The translations under genes were made by a program, and so were the position numbers. This document shows positions 33,261 to 42,710 of a stretch of 46,586 bases of DNA, in pieces (within the stretch, counting starts at the first letter, position 1; every line of letters starts with the position of its first letter). The notes below the pieces were generated by a model. It ran no database searches and had not been told where the DNA came from. It was given only the letters and a program-made list of their open reading frames with translations. Origin of the DNA: Streptomyces huasconensis (GTDB lineage Bacteria > Actinomycetota > Actinomycetes > Streptomycetales > Streptomycetaceae); NCBI GenBank assembly GCA_004010275.1, contig RBWT01000048.1, forward strand, positions 1-46,586, written 5' to 3'.

Positions 33261-34724
33261 ATGACCTCGCAACCCTCCCTTGCGAAGGCAGACAGCAACC
33301 CCTCATCCCCTGGGGATACGCGGTCTGGCGGCAGTGGTGACACCGGCGACACCGGCGACGGCCTGAAAGCGGGTCTCAAGAACCGCCACCTCTCCATGAT
33401 CGCGATCGGCGGCGTGATCGGCGCCGGTCTCTTCGTCGGCTCCAGTTCCGGCATCGCCGCCGCCGGGCCGGCCATCCTCGTCTCGTACGCCCTCGTCGGC
33501 ACCATGGTCGTCCTGGTGATGCGGATGCTGGGCGAGATGGCCGCCGCACGGCCGACCTCCGGCTCCTTCTCCACTTACGCCGACCAGGCGCTCGGCCGCT
33601 GGGCCGGGTTCTCCATCGGCTGGCTGTACTGGTTCTTCTGGGTCGTGGTGCTCGCGGTGGAGGCCACCGCGGGTGCCGTGATCCTCAACGGCTGGATACC
33701 CGCCGTCCCGCAGTGGGGCTGGGCGCTCATCGTGATGGTGGTGCTCACCGCGACGAACCTCGTCTCCGTCGGCTCGTACGGTGAGTTCGAGTTCTGGTTC
33801 GCGGGCATCAAGGTCGTCGCGATCGGCGCGTTCGTCCTCATCGGTCTGCTCGCCGTCTTCGGCGTGCTGCCCGGCTCCGACAACCCCGGCGCCGGTTTCG
33901 CGCACCTGACCGACGCGGGCGGCTTCATGCCGAACGGCGCGGGGGCCATCCTCACCGGCGTCCTGATGGTCGTCTTCTCCTTCATGGGCAGCGAGATCGT
34001 CACGCTGGCGGCCGGTGAGTCCGAGGACCCGCAGCGCGCGGTCACCAAGGCGACCAACAGCGTCATCTGGCGCATCGGCGTCTTCTACCTGGGCTCGATC
34101 TTCGTCGTGATCACGCTGCTTCCGTGGAACGACAAGTCGATCACCAAGGACGGCAGCTACGTCGCCGCGCTCAACTCGATCGGCATCCCGCACGCCGGTC
34201 AGGTCATGAACGTCATCGTGCTCACCGCCGTGCTGTCCTGCCTCAACTCCGGCCTCTACACCGCCTCCCGCATGGCCTTCTCGCTCGGCCAGCGCGGCGA
34301 CGCGCCGAAGTCCTTCGCGCAGACGAACAAGCGGGGCGTGCCGGTGGCCGCGATCCTCGGCTCCGTCGTCTTCGGTTTCGTCGCCGTCTGGTTCAACTAC
34401 CAGTGGAAGGACACCGTCTTCGACTTCCTGCTGAACTCCTCGGGCGCGGTGGCCCTCTTCGTGTGGCTGATCATCAGCTTCACGCAGCTGCGGATGCGCG
34501 GCATCATCCTGCGCGAGGAGCCCGAGAAGCTCGTCGTGAAGATGTGGCTCTTCCCGTACCTGACGTGGGTCACCATCGCGATGATCTCGTTCGTCCTCGT
34601 CTACATGCTGACCGACGAGACCGGGCGCAAGCAGGTGCTGCTCTCGCTCCTGGCGGCCGCGTTCGTGGTCGTGTTCTCTGTGGTGCGGGAGAAGATCCGC
34701 GCCCGCGAACAGGCCTCTGCCTGA
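33261..34724 (+). CDS. Amino acid permease, APC superfamily (copy 1)
   Basis: A 487-residue, twelve-helix amino acid:proton symporter of the AAT/APC family. The ATG at 33261 follows AAGGA. A 38-residue hydrophilic N-terminus includes a short GDTGDTGD repeat. The core begins GLKNRHLSMIAIGGVIGAGLFVGSSSGIA, the hallmark unwound helix 1. RMLGEMAAARPTSGSFSTYADQALG and VNVGEFEFWFA-type helix 5 (here GSYGEFEFWFAGIKV) follow, then LNSGLYTASRMAFSLGQRGDAP in helix 8. GabP, AroP and ProY belong to this family; the substrate cannot be fixed. Two paralogues lie downstream. A strong hairpin follows the stop. Confidence 0.9.
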   Translation: MTSQPSLAKADSNPSSPGDTRSGGSGDTGDTGDGLKAGLKNRHLSMIAIGGVIGAGLFVGSSSGIAAAGPAILVSYALVGTMVVLVMRMLGEMAAARPTSGSFSTYADQALGRWAGFSIGWLYWFFWVVVLAVEATAGAVILNGWIPAVPQWGWALIVMVVLTATNLVSVGSYGEFEFWFAGIKVVAIGAFVLIGLLAVFGVLPGSDNPGAGFAHLTDAGGFMPNGAGAILTGVLMVVFSFMGSEIVTLAAGESEDPQRAVTKATNSVIWRIGVFYLGSIFVVITLLPWNDKSITKDGSYVAALNSIGIPHAGQVMNVIVLTAVLSCLNSGLYTASRMAFSLGQRGDAPKSFAQTNKRGVPVAAILGSVVFGFVAVWFNYQWKDTVFDFLLNSSGAVALFVWLIISFTQLRMRGIILREEPEKLVVKMWLFPYLTWVTIAMISFVLVYMLTDETGRKQVLLSLLAAAFVVVFSVVREKIRAREQASA

Positions 34725-34740
34725 CGTTCCTTGCCGGGTC

Positions 34741-34775
34741 CGCGAAAAGCTGACGGAAACTGTCAGCTTTTCGCG
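34741..34775. terminator. 14-bp perfect hairpin
   Basis: CGCGAAAAGCTGAC (34741-34754) and GTCAGCTTTTCGCG (34762-34775) are perfect complements around a 7-base loop, and pairing extends outward with one bulge (GGTC/GACC). It begins 17 bases after the permease stop and lies 66 bases before the next start. It is most simply a factor-independent terminator without a U tract. Confidence 0.85.
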
Positions 34776-34840
34776 GGACCCTCTCCGTTGTCGGACAGTC
34801 GTACGCGGCCCAGGCGTACGCGGCACAACGGAGGTACCCC

Positions 34841-36175
34841 GTGGAACTCACCGCACAGCGATTCGTCTTCCGGCCCGGCGACGACGGATACGACGAGGAG
34901 ATCGCCGGGTTCCAGACCGGCTTCACGACCCGGCCCGCCCTGGTCGTCGGCGCCGAGACCACGGACGACGTGATCGCCGCCGTGGCCCACGCCGCCCGGC
35001 GCGCGCTTCCCGTGGGGGTGCAGGCCACCGGGCACGGGCTGCCAGGGGCCTCGGAGGGCGGCGTCCTGATCAGTACGCGGCGGATGGACTCGTACAGGTC
35101 GATGCCGCCGCGCGCACCGCGACCGAACGGCGCCGGTGCCCGCTGGGGCCAGGTCGTCGAGGCGGCGGCGCCGCACGGGCTGGCCCCGCTGAACGGCTCG
35201 GCCCCGAGCGTGGGCGCCGTGTCGTACACGCTCGGCGGCGGCCTCGGCATCCTCGCCCGCACCTTCGGCTACGCGGCCGACCACGTCCGCTCCCTCGTCG
35301 TCGTCACCGCCGACGGCACGCTCGCACGTCACGGCCGACGGCGACCCCGACCTGTTCTGGGGCCTGCTCGGCGGCGGCGCCACCCTGGGCGTGGTGACGC
35401 GGCTGGAGATCGGCCTGGTGCCGGTGGCACGGCTGTACGGCGGGGCGATCGCCTTCGACGGGGCGACGACGGACCCGACGGCTCTGCTGCGCGGCTACGA
35501 GGAGTGGACGCGGACCCTGCCCGCGGAGCTGACGTCGTCACTGGCGGCGGTGGTCTACCCGGAGATCCCGCAGCTCCCACCGCACCTGCGCGGCCGCTAC
35601 CTCGTCTCGGTGCGCGTCGCGTTCACGGGCCCGGCGGACGAGGGCGAGCGGCTGGTGGCGCCGTTGCGCGCGCTCGGGCCCGCCGCGTCGGACACGCTGC
35701 GGGAGATGCCGTACACCGACAGCCCCACCATCCACAGCGACCCCGACTTCCCGCACGCGTACTACGGGGACAGCGTGCTGCTGAGCGGCCTGGACGCCGA
35801 CGCGGCCGGTGAGCTGCTCGCGCTGACCGGGCCGGACGCCGACGCGATGCACGTCGTGCAGATCAACCACCTGGGCGGCGCGCTCGCCCGGCCCGCGCCG
35901 AACGCGGTGCCCTTCCGCGAGGCGGGCTGGCTCGTGCGGCTCCTCACCCCGCTGAGCCGCGTCGATGTCGCGCCGCCCGGGAGCTGCACGCGCGGGCGTT
36001 CGAGCACGTGGCGGACGAGACCCTGGGCCGCTCGCTGAACTTCGCGTTCGGTGGCGCGGACCGGCCGCAGGGGCTGTACGACGCGGATACGCGAAAGAGG
36101 CTCGCCGAGCTGAAGGCCACGTACGACCCGGCGAACCTCTTCAGGCGGAACTACAGCGTGCGTCAGGCCCTTTAG
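34841..36175 (+). CDS. FAD-binding (BBE-type) oxidoreductase, two frameshifts
   Basis: An oxidoreductase of about 444 residues of the berberine-bridge / 6-hydroxynicotine-oxidase type. The GTG at 34841 has GGAGG upstream. The FAD-binding domain has RPALVVGAETTDDVIAAVAHAARR and VGVQATGHGLPGA, with the flavin-linking His position, then GAVSYTLGGGLGILARTFGYAADHVRS. Near 35328 two bases of a C run seem lost; the frame resumes at VTADGDPDLFWGLLGGGATLGVVT. Near 35975 one base is lost; the frame resumes at RELHARAFEHVADETLG. The C-terminal BBE segment YDPANLFRRNYSV ends it. Its stop overlaps the convergent bioY stop. The substrate is unknown. Confidence 0.83.
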
Positions 36176-36746
36176 CGGTCGAGCAGCTTCCAGGCCGTGG
36201 GCAGCGCGCCCATCGCGAGCGCGGCCTTCAGGGCGTCGCCGATCAGGAAGGGCGTGAGCCCGGCGGCGACGGCCTGGGTCAGCGACATGCCGGTCGCGGC
36301 GGCGAGGTACGGGACGCCGACGGCGTAGATGATCGCGGAGCCGAGGGCCATCGTGCCCGCGGTGCGCAGCATGGAGCGGTCGGCGCCGCGGCGGGCGAGG
36401 GCGCCCACGACGGTGGCGGCGAGCAGCATGCCGAGGATGTAGCCGAGGGTGGGGAGCGCGGCGCCCGACTTCGCCTGCGCGAACCACGGCATGCCGGCCA
36501 TGCCGACGAGGGCGTACAGCGCGAGGGAGAGGAAGCCGCGGCGGGCGCCGAGCGCGTGCCGACGAGCAGCGCGAGCGTCTGCCCGGTCACCGGCACCGGG
36601 GAGCCCGGCACGGGCACCGCGATCTGGGCGGCGATGCCGGTGAGCGCGGCGCCGCCGAGCACGAGGACCGCGTCCTTCGCGCGGGACGCGGGCAGCAGGT
36701 CGGCGAGGACCTGGCCGGGGCGGGTGGTGGCAGCGGCGATGCTCAT
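36172..36746 (-). CDS. bioY: Biotin transporter BioY, one frameshift
   Basis: The S-component of an energy-coupling-factor biotin transporter, about 191 residues with six membrane helices. The start MSIAAATTRPGQVLADLLPA at 36746 leads to VLVLGGAALTGIAAQIAVPV and VPVTGQTLALLVG, the BioY signature. A single lost base near 36559 shifts the frame, which resumes LGARRGFLSLALYALVGMAG. GYILGMLLAATVVGALARRG and GLTPFLIGDALKAALA complete the family pattern. It has no adjacent ECF ATPase, so it may work alone or with a shared module. The stop TAA overlaps the convergent oxidoreductase stop (TTTAG). Confidence 0.88.
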
Positions 36747-37009
36747 CGGGACTCCGCGGGGGCTTGGGCGGGTTGGGACGCGTTGACGCTATCCCAGGCG
36801 GGGCGCCCCCACAGCGGCTCCGGGCGACAACCCGGGGGGCGGGGCCTTGGTGGGCTCCGCACAAAGGGGGCCGCGTATAGCCCGTGGGGCGTGACGCTCG
36901 TCACGGAGGTGGGCGGGTGGGTGGCCCGTTTTGCGCGGAGGGCTGCCGCCCGGGGAGACTGTGGGGTCCCGCCAAGTTTTTTGTGAACCTGAGAGCAGCG
37001 CTGAGCACC
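36747..37009. promoter_or_regulatory. Divergent bioY / permease-2 region
   Basis: This 263-base region separates the leftward bioY and rightward permease genes. It contains G-rich tracts and a T6 run near 36980. No clear BirA- or BioQ-type palindrome was found, so biotin control cannot be asserted. Confidence 0.3.
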
Positions 37010-38517
37010 ATGCACCACTCGCCCCCCGATGAATCGGCAACCGGCACCGGGGGTTGTGCCCACCCTTCCCCAAGCTCTCGGCTTCGCTCGAGCAGGGGAG
37101 GCCCCACTCGCCCTGCGGGACGATTGCCCACAACGGAGGCGGAACCGCTCGGTGGGGGGCTCAAGCAGCGGCATCTGACCATGCTCGGGCTCGGCGGGGT
37201 CATCGGGGCCGGTCTGTTCGTCGGTTCGGGGGCGGGGATCGCCGTCGCGGGGCCCGGCATCGTCGTCTCGTATCTGATCGCGGGCGCGCTCGCGATGTGC
37301 GTCATGCGGATGCTCGGCGAGATGTCGGCGGCGATGCCCGCGTCGGGCTCCTTCTCCGTGCACGCGGAGCGCGCGCTCGGCCGCTGGGCCGGGTTAGCGT
37401 CGGCTGGCTCTACTGGTTCCTGCTGGTGGTCGTGCTCGCCGTGGAGGCGACCGGCGCCGCGCAGATCGCCAACGACTGGGCGCCCGCGGTGCCGCAGTGG
37501 GCCTGGGTGCTGATCTTCATGCTGGTCTTCACGGGCGCCAACCTCGCGGCGGTGAAGAACTTCGGCGAGTTCGAGTTCTGGTTCGCGGCTCTGAAGGTCT
37601 TCGCGATCGTCGCGTTCCTGGTGCTCGGGCTGCTCGCGATCTTCGGGGTGCTCCCGGACACGGACCCGGTGGGCCTCACGCACCTCACCGGCGACGGCGG
37701 CTTCCTGCCCAACGGCTGGGAGGGCGTGATCTCCGGCGTTCTCGCCGTCGTCTTCGCCTTCGGCGGCCTGGAGGTCGTCACGATCGCCGCCGCCGAGTCC
37801 GACGACCCGGTCCGCTCGGTGGCCCGCGCGGTGCGCAGCGCCGTCTACCGCATCCTCTTCTTCTACGTCGGTTCGATGCTGGTCATCGTGACGGTGCTGC
37901 CCTGGACGGCGCAGCAGGCGGGCGCCAGCCCGTACGTCACGGTCCTCGACTCGATCGGCGTGCCGTCCGCCGGGACGATCATGAACATCGTGGTGTTCGT
38001 GGCCCTGCTCTCGGCGCTCAACGCCAACCTCTACGGCTCCTCCCGGATGGTCTTCTCGCTGGCCGAGCGCGGCGAGGCACCGAAGGCCCTGCTGACGGTG
38101 TCCGGCGGCGGGGTGCCGCGCCGCGCGGTCCTCGCGTCGGTCGCCTTCGGCTTCGTATCGGTCGTCCTCAATCTGAAGTGGCCGGACTCGGTCTTCCTCT
38201 ACATGCTCAACGCGGTCGGCGCGGTCCTGCTGTTCGTATGGGCGCTGATCGCGGTGTCGCAGCTGCGGCTGCGCCGGCGCATCGAGCGGGACGCGCCGGA
38301 GCGGCTCGTCCTGCGGATGTGGGCCTTCCCCTATCTGACCTGGGCGGCGCTGGTCGCGATGGCCGCCGTGCTCGTCCTGATGCTGAGCGACGACCGGGCG
38401 CGGCCGCAGCTGCTGTGGTCCGCGGGGGCGACGGGCCTGGTGCTCGCGGTCGCCGGCCTGCGGGAGTGGCGGGAGCGGCGCGCGGGGCGGTCCGGACCAG
38501 GAGTGAACAGCCTGTGA
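37010..38517 (+). CDS. Amino acid permease, APC superfamily (copy 2), one frameshift
   Basis: A twelve-helix amino acid permease paralogous to those at 33261 and 38654. The core begins GGGLKQRHLTMLGLGGVIGAG. One C is missing near 37396: RWAG should continue FSVGWLYWF but reads LASAGST until the frame resumes at SVGWLYWFLLVVVLAVEATG. NFGEFEFWFAALKVFAIVAF and LNANLYGSSRMVFSLAERGEAP follow. The N-terminus is odd: from an ATG at 37010 with a weak ribosome binding site, about 24 codons (37053-37124) consist of a Streptomyces-type palindromic repeat read in frame. The true start may lie elsewhere. The substrate is unknown. Confidence 0.85.
37053..37124. repeat. 72-bp palindromic element inside permease-2 N-terminus
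   Basis: The element is bounded by GTTGTG (37053-37058) and CACAAC (37119-37124). Its core pairs CCCC-AA-GCTC (37068-37077) with GAGC-A-GGGG (37090-37098) around TCGGCTTCGCTC. The core wording AAGCTCTCGGCTTCGCTCGA is, from memory, a common Streptomyces intergenic repeat. At 72 bases it preserves the reading frame. Confidence 0.7.
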
Positions 38518-38537
38518 ACATGCTGTGTTCCTTCCTT

Positions 38538-38557
38538 CACGACGTGTAGGCGTCGTG
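38538..38557. terminator. Short hairpin between permease genes
   Basis: CACGACG (38538-38544) pairs with CGTCGTG (38551-38557) around a 6-base loop, 21 bases after the permease-2 stop. It could terminate that transcript; TATAGC at 38562-38567 could be a -10 box for permease 3. Confidence 0.5.
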
Positions 38558-38653
38558 TCCGTATAGCGGTCCACTGTTCCCTGTCAGCGGTACAGGACTT
38601 CAGACTGTGGGCCCGCTCGTCCCCCCGTCTCGGCTACTGAACAGGGCACGCCC

Positions 38654-40108
38654 ATGTCTCGGACGTCCACCCAGCAGGACGCAGCACCAGCGCCTGATCC
38701 GGCAGCATCTGATGCGGCACCCAAGGCCGACTCCCCGCTCGTCCACGGCCTCAAGCAGCGGCACCTCTCCATGATCGCCCTCGGCGGCGTCATCGGTGCC
38801 GGGCTCTTCGTGGGCTCCGGAGCGGGCATCGCCGCGGCAGGTCCCTCGATCGTCCTCGCCTACGCCGTGTCCGGCGCCCTCGTCATGCTCGTCATGCGCA
38901 TGCTGGGCGAGATGTCGGCCGCCAACCCGGCCTCCGGCTCCTTCTCCGTCCACGCCGAGCGGGCCATCGGCCCCTGGGCGGGCTTCACCGCGGGCTGGGG
39001 CTTCTGGTTCCTGCTCTGCGTCGCCGTCGGCCTGGAGGGCATCGGCGCCGCGAAGATCATGGTGGGCTGGTTCCCCGACAGCCCCGAGTGGGCCTGGGTC
39101 GCCCTCTTCATGCTGGTGTTCTGCGGCGCCAACCTGACCGCCGTGAAGAACTTCGGCGAGTTCGAGTTCTGGTTCGCCGCGCTGAAGGTCGGCGCCATCA
39201 CGCTCTTCCTCGGCATCGGCGTCCTCGCGATCCTCGGCATCCTGCCCGGCTCGGACACCCCCGCCCCCGGCCTGGAGAACCTCACCGGCGAGGGCGGCTT
39301 CATGCCGAACGGCACGGACGGCCTGATCATCGGCCTCCTCGCCTCCGTCTTCGCCTACGGCGGCCTGGAGACGGTGACGATCGCCGCCGCCGAGTCCGAG
39401 AACCCGGTCCGCAGCGTCGCCAAGGCCGTGCGCACGGCGATGTGGCGCATCGCCCTCTTCTACGTCGGCTCCATGCTGGTCGTCGTCACGCTGCTGCCGT
39501 GGGACAACAAGGACGTCGCCGCCAAGGGCCCCTACGTCGCCACACTCGACCACCTGGGCATCCCCGGCGCCGGCCAGATCATGAACGTCATCGTCCTGAT
39601 CGCCCTGCTCTCCGCGATGAACGCCAACATCTACGGCGCCTCGCGCATGTCGTACTCCCTGATCGTGCGCGGTCAGGGCCCGAAGGTGCTCGGCCGGGTG
39701 TACAGCGGCGTGCCGCGCCTGGCGGTGCTCGCCTCCTCGGTCTTCGGCTTCGTCTGCGTCCTGCTCAGCTACTGGCGCCCCGACGACGTCTTCCCGTGGC
39801 TGCTCAACATGATCGGCGCGATGATCCTCGTCGTCTGGATCTTCATCGCCGTCTCGCAGCTGATCCTGCGCCGCAGGACGGAACGCGAGGAGCCGCAGAA
39901 GCTGGTCGTGCGGATGTGGGCGTACCCCGTCCTGACCTGGGTGGCGCTGGCCGCGATGGCGTACATCTTCTACCTGATGACGGAACAGCCGGACACGCGC
40001 AAGCAGCTGCTGGCCACGGGAACGCTGACGCTGTGCCTCGCGGTGATCGGGTACGTGCGGCAGAAGCGGGCGTCGGCGTCGGCGGAGAAGCCGGCGGCGA
40101 CCGCCTGA
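38654..40108 (+). CDS. Amino acid permease, APC superfamily (copy 3)
   Basis: A 484-residue intact amino acid permease. The N-terminus MSRTSTQQDAAPAPDPAASD is hydrophilic and precedes HGLKQRHLSMIALGGVIGAGLFVGSGAG. RMLGEMSAANPASGSFSVHAERAIGPWAGFTAGWGFWF, NFGEFEFWFAALKVGAITLFL and MNANIYGASRMSYSLIVRGQGPK mark helices 3, 5 and 8. It is closest in wording to copy 2, sharing VKNFGEFEFWFAALKV and AAAESENPVRSVAKAVR-type segments, so the two look like a tandem duplication. Separate 5-prime regions suggest separate control. The substrate is unknown. Confidence 0.9.
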   Translation: MSRTSTQQDAAPAPDPAASDAAPKADSPLVHGLKQRHLSMIALGGVIGAGLFVGSGAGIAAAGPSIVLAYAVSGALVMLVMRMLGEMSAANPASGSFSVHAERAIGPWAGFTAGWGFWFLLCVAVGLEGIGAAKIMVGWFPDSPEWAWVALFMLVFCGANLTAVKNFGEFEFWFAALKVGAITLFLGIGVLAILGILPGSDTPAPGLENLTGEGGFMPNGTDGLIIGLLASVFAYGGLETVTIAAAESENPVRSVAKAVRTAMWRIALFYVGSMLVVVTLLPWDNKDVAAKGPYVATLDHLGIPGAGQIMNVIVLIALLSAMNANIYGASRMSYSLIVRGQGPKVLGRVYSGVPRLAVLASSVFGFVCVLLSYWRPDDVFPWLLNMIGAMILVVWIFIAVSQLILRRRTEREEPQKLVVRMWAYPVLTWVALAAMAYIFYLMTEQPDTRKQLLATGTLTLCLAVIGYVRQKRASASAEKPAATA

Positions 40109-40214
40109 TCGACCGGCCCAGGAGTCGCGGCCGTCCGGCCGAGGCGTCGCGGCCCGCGGCTGTTACCTTCTGCGGGCCGCTGACGTGCGGCGCCGGATGT
40201 ACGGGGGGCGACGC

Positions 40215-41539
40215 ATGAGGTGGGACGGGCAGAGCGGGCAGGACCGCGCGGGCACACGGCTTCCGGACGGCATGACTCCGCCGCGGCGCCCCCGTCTACT
40301 GCCCCGGCTGCCTCCCGCCTCACCCGGCCGCCACCGGCTCAACAAGCTGTTCTACGTCGCCGCCGTGCTCGGCATCGGCACCAGCCTGTGGGCGTACTGG
40401 CTCACGTACACCGACCTGCGGGACCGGGCCGCGAGCGAGGAGCGGATAGCCGAGGCCTGCGGCGGGATGATCGACGCCGAGGCGGTCATGGAGCTGCGGG
40501 GCGATTCGGCAGGGCCGTCGCGTGGGGCGAGGACGGCGGCGCGCCGCGGGCCGGCGCGACACCGCGGGAGTGCCGGGTCGGCTGGGACCGCGGCCGCAAC
40601 GGCCACCAGGGCTCCTTCTCCCTCCTCGTCCGTACGCCCGAGGACCCGATGCCGATGCACCTGGTCGGCGACAGCGTCCGGCTGGAGCCGTTCGGCCACC
40701 GGGGCACTCTCGCGTCCCGCCCGGCGGACGTGACACGCCGGGCCGATCACGCCGAACCGCGACCCCTGGGCGACGGGGCACTGGGCCACTACACCGACGA
40801 CGCCGTCACGGTGCGGGCCGACTGCGCGGCCGGGAAACCCTCGGCCTTGCAGGTCACGGCCAAGGCCGGATACGACGACGTGTCCGTACGCCGACCGCGA
40901 GATCCTGGCCGGTCTCGCCCGCGACTCCCTGACCCGGGCCGCGGCCGGCTCGACTGCCGTATGCCCCGACTCCCGGAGGTGCCGGACGAGTTGCGCGGCC
41001 CCGGGCGACGGCTCAGCGCCCCGAAGACCGCGCGCGCCTCCTGCGCCTGGTACGCCCGCCACCTCGACGACACGCGGCGCGGCCGCCTCCCGGACCGCCT
41101 GCTGGAAACACCCACGGGAGCCGAGAGCACGACGGAGACCTGCCTGCTGGCGGTCAGCCCCCGCGGCGTGCGCGCGACCACGCCGCACCTGAGCGGCTCC
41201 CAGCGGCGCCTCACGGACAGCGCGCTCACCCACTCGCCCTGGTGGATGCGGACGGCCTCGTTCTTCGGCGCCGAGGCGCGGTCCGTGGCCGTGCACGACT
41301 ACGACGAGCCGCACGCCGCCAGGCCCGGCACCGCGGGCGGCGGGGAGGGCCTGGGCGCCTGGTGGGCCTCCTCCGTCTGCGACGGGCGCCCCGCGGTCCA
41401 CACCCTCACCGTCAGCTATACGTACGACGACCTCACGCGCGACCGGGTGCGCGCCCTGTTCCGCGCGTACGTCGACGACATCACCGCCCGGCGTGGCTGC
41501 ACCGACGTCACCTTCCCCGCCCCGGCCGCTTTCCGCTGA
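40215..41539 (+). CDS. Membrane-anchored hypothetical, about three frameshifts
   Basis: A protein of about 441 residues with one N-terminal membrane anchor. The ATG at 40215 follows a G-rich site. The cytosolic start MRWDGQSGQDRAGTRLPDG leads to LFYVAAVLGIGTSLWAYWLTY (about residues 46-66), then ERIAEACGGMIDAEAVMELRG. The frame moves near 40520, resuming at ECRVGWDRGRNGHQGSFSLL. It briefly reads in another frame at 40890-40950 as ADREILAGLARDSLTRAAAG, and returns at PEVPDELRGPGRRLSAPKT. A cysteine-containing exported domain follows, including TVSYTYDDLTRDRVRALFRAYVDDI. I do not recognise the family; it looks like a Streptomyces surface protein. Confidence 0.65.
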
Positions 41540-41616
41540 CCCCGGCCGTACACCCGTCTTCAGCCCTAGGTCGAAGGGCCGATCCCCCCTGCCCCGCCGA
41601 AGCCCTCACCTGCTGC

Positions 41617-41643
41617 TAGCCTGCACTTGCACATCGTTTGCAA
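41617..41643 (+). promoter_or_regulatory. Nur-type operator and -10 box of sodF
   Basis: TAGCCT (41617-41622) is a good -10 box. Immediately after it, TTGCAC (41627-41632), five bases, and TTGCAA (41638-41643) match the described Nur box (TTGCA-N5-TTGCAA type). Nur is the nickel-responsive Fur-family repressor that shuts off sodF in nickel-replete Streptomyces. The box would cover the transcription start. Confidence 0.75.
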
Positions 41644-41686
41644 TAGGCAGCAACAAGCAGTAGTTATGCAGTCGGAGGGCTCGGAC

Positions 41687-42337
41687 ATGGCCATTTACAC
41701 GCTTCCTGAACTTCCGTACGACTACGCGGCGCTCGAACCGGTCATCAACCCGCAGATCATCGAGCTGCACCACGACAAGCACCACGCGGCGTACGTGAAG
41801 GGCGCGAACGACACCCTTGAGCAGCTGGAGGAGGCACGCGACAAGGAGACGTGGGGGGCCATCAACGGCCTGGAGAAGAACCTCGCCTTCCACCTGTCGG
41901 GCCACATCCTGCACAGCATCTACTGGCACAACATGAACAGCCCCAAGGACGGTGGCGGCGGCGAGCCGCTGGCCGCCGACGGGGTCGGTGAGCTGGCGGA
42001 CGCGATCACCGAGTCCTTCGGCTCCTTCGCCAAGTTCAAGGCCCAGCTGACCAAGGCCTCGGCGACGACGCAGGGTTCGGGCTGGGGCGTGCTCGCCTAC
42101 GAGCCGCTCAGCGGCCGCCTCATCGTCGAGCAGGTCTACGACCACCAGGGCAACGTCGGCCAGGGCTCCACCCCGATCCTGGTCTTCGACGCCTGGGAGC
42201 ACGCCTTCTACCTGCAGTACAAGAACCAGAAGGTGGACTTCATCGAGGCCATGTGGCAGGTCGTCAACTGGCAGGACGTCGCCAAGCGTTACGAGGCGGC
42301 CAAGCAGCGCGTGAACAGCCTGCTCCTGGCCCCGTGA
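41687..42337 (+). CDS. sodF: Iron(-zinc) superoxide dismutase
   Basis: A 216-residue Fe/Mn-family superoxide dismutase converting superoxide to hydrogen peroxide and oxygen in the cytosol. It begins [20 protein letters not shown] and has the first metal histidine in [12 protein letters not shown]. The second is in [18 protein letters not shown], and the Asp and last His are in [28 protein letters not shown] and [14 protein letters not shown] complete it. The ATG at 41687 has GGAGGGC upstream. A Nur-type box in the leader and the family identity fit the Streptomyces SodF that replaces nickel SodN when nickel is scarce. A strong terminator follows. Confidence 0.93.
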   Translation: MAIYTLPELPYDYAALEPVINPQIIELHHDKHHAAYVKGANDTLEQLEEARDKETWGAINGLEKNLAFHLSGHILHSIYWHNMNSPKDGGGGEPLAADGVGELADAITESFGSFAKFKAQLTKASATTQGSGWGVLAYEPLSGRLIVEQVYDHQGNVGQGSTPILVFDAWEHAFYLQYKNQKVDFIEAMWQVVNWQDVAKRYEAAKQRVNSLLLAP

Positions 42338-42409
42338 GGCGCGCCGCCCCCGTGAAACGTCCTGCCTCGTGATCGTCTTCTCAACTTTCGCCGAGGCGGG
42401 CGGATAGAG

Positions 42410-42448
42410 GAAAGACCCCCGTGAGGACGTGACTCACGGGGGTCTTTC
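42410..42448. terminator. 16-bp perfect terminator hairpin after sodF
   Basis: GAAAGACCCCCGTGAG (42410-42425) pairs perfectly with CTCACGGGGGTCTTTC (42433-42448) around a 7-base loop, 73 bases after the sodF stop. A/T bases at the foot and the T3 tract on the right make it a classic factor-independent terminator for sodF. Confidence 0.9.
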
Positions 42449-42480
42449 GGTGTCCGGCGTTCCGGTGCACCGTGGCATGC

Positions 42481-42687
42481 ATGGTGGACGAGAAACACTG
42501 CCCGACCTGTCGACAACTGCACCTCTTCCGCAAGGTCACCCCTGCCGAGGAGGCCCACATCGCCGGGCGCGTCGGGCTCGCGAAGGCCCGCGGCTTCTGG
42601 CGCTGCACCAACCCCGGCTGCCGGTGGGTCCAGCCGTACCACGTGCAGAGCCAGGGGTTCCGGCTTCCCGAGGAGACCTTCGGCTAG
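42481..42687 (+). CDS. Small zinc-ribbon-like protein
   Basis: A 68-residue protein starting MVDEKHCPTCRQLHLFRKVT. A C-P-T-C knuckle near the N-terminus and C-T-N-P-G-C in FWRCTNPGCRWVQPYHVQS form a likely zinc-ribbon. The middle is a helix (PAEEAHIAGRVGLAKARG). An upstream in-frame GTG at 42472 would add three residues; neither start has a clear Shine-Dalgarno sequence. The sodF terminator lies 32 bases upstream, so transcription must begin almost at the gene, perhaps leaderless. It converges with the DsbA-like gene after 23 bases. The function is unknown. Confidence 0.6.
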   Translation: MVDEKHCPTCRQLHLFRKVTPAEEAHIAGRVGLAKARGFWRCTNPGCRWVQPYHVQSQGFRLPEETFG

Positions 42688-42710
42688 CGCGGGCCCGCCG
42701 CGGGCGCGGG

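Noticed and set aside
36901..38574. 557-codon minus-strand open frame
   Set aside because: It is the antisense shadow of permease 2, rich in His/Arg/Glu and lacking any signature.
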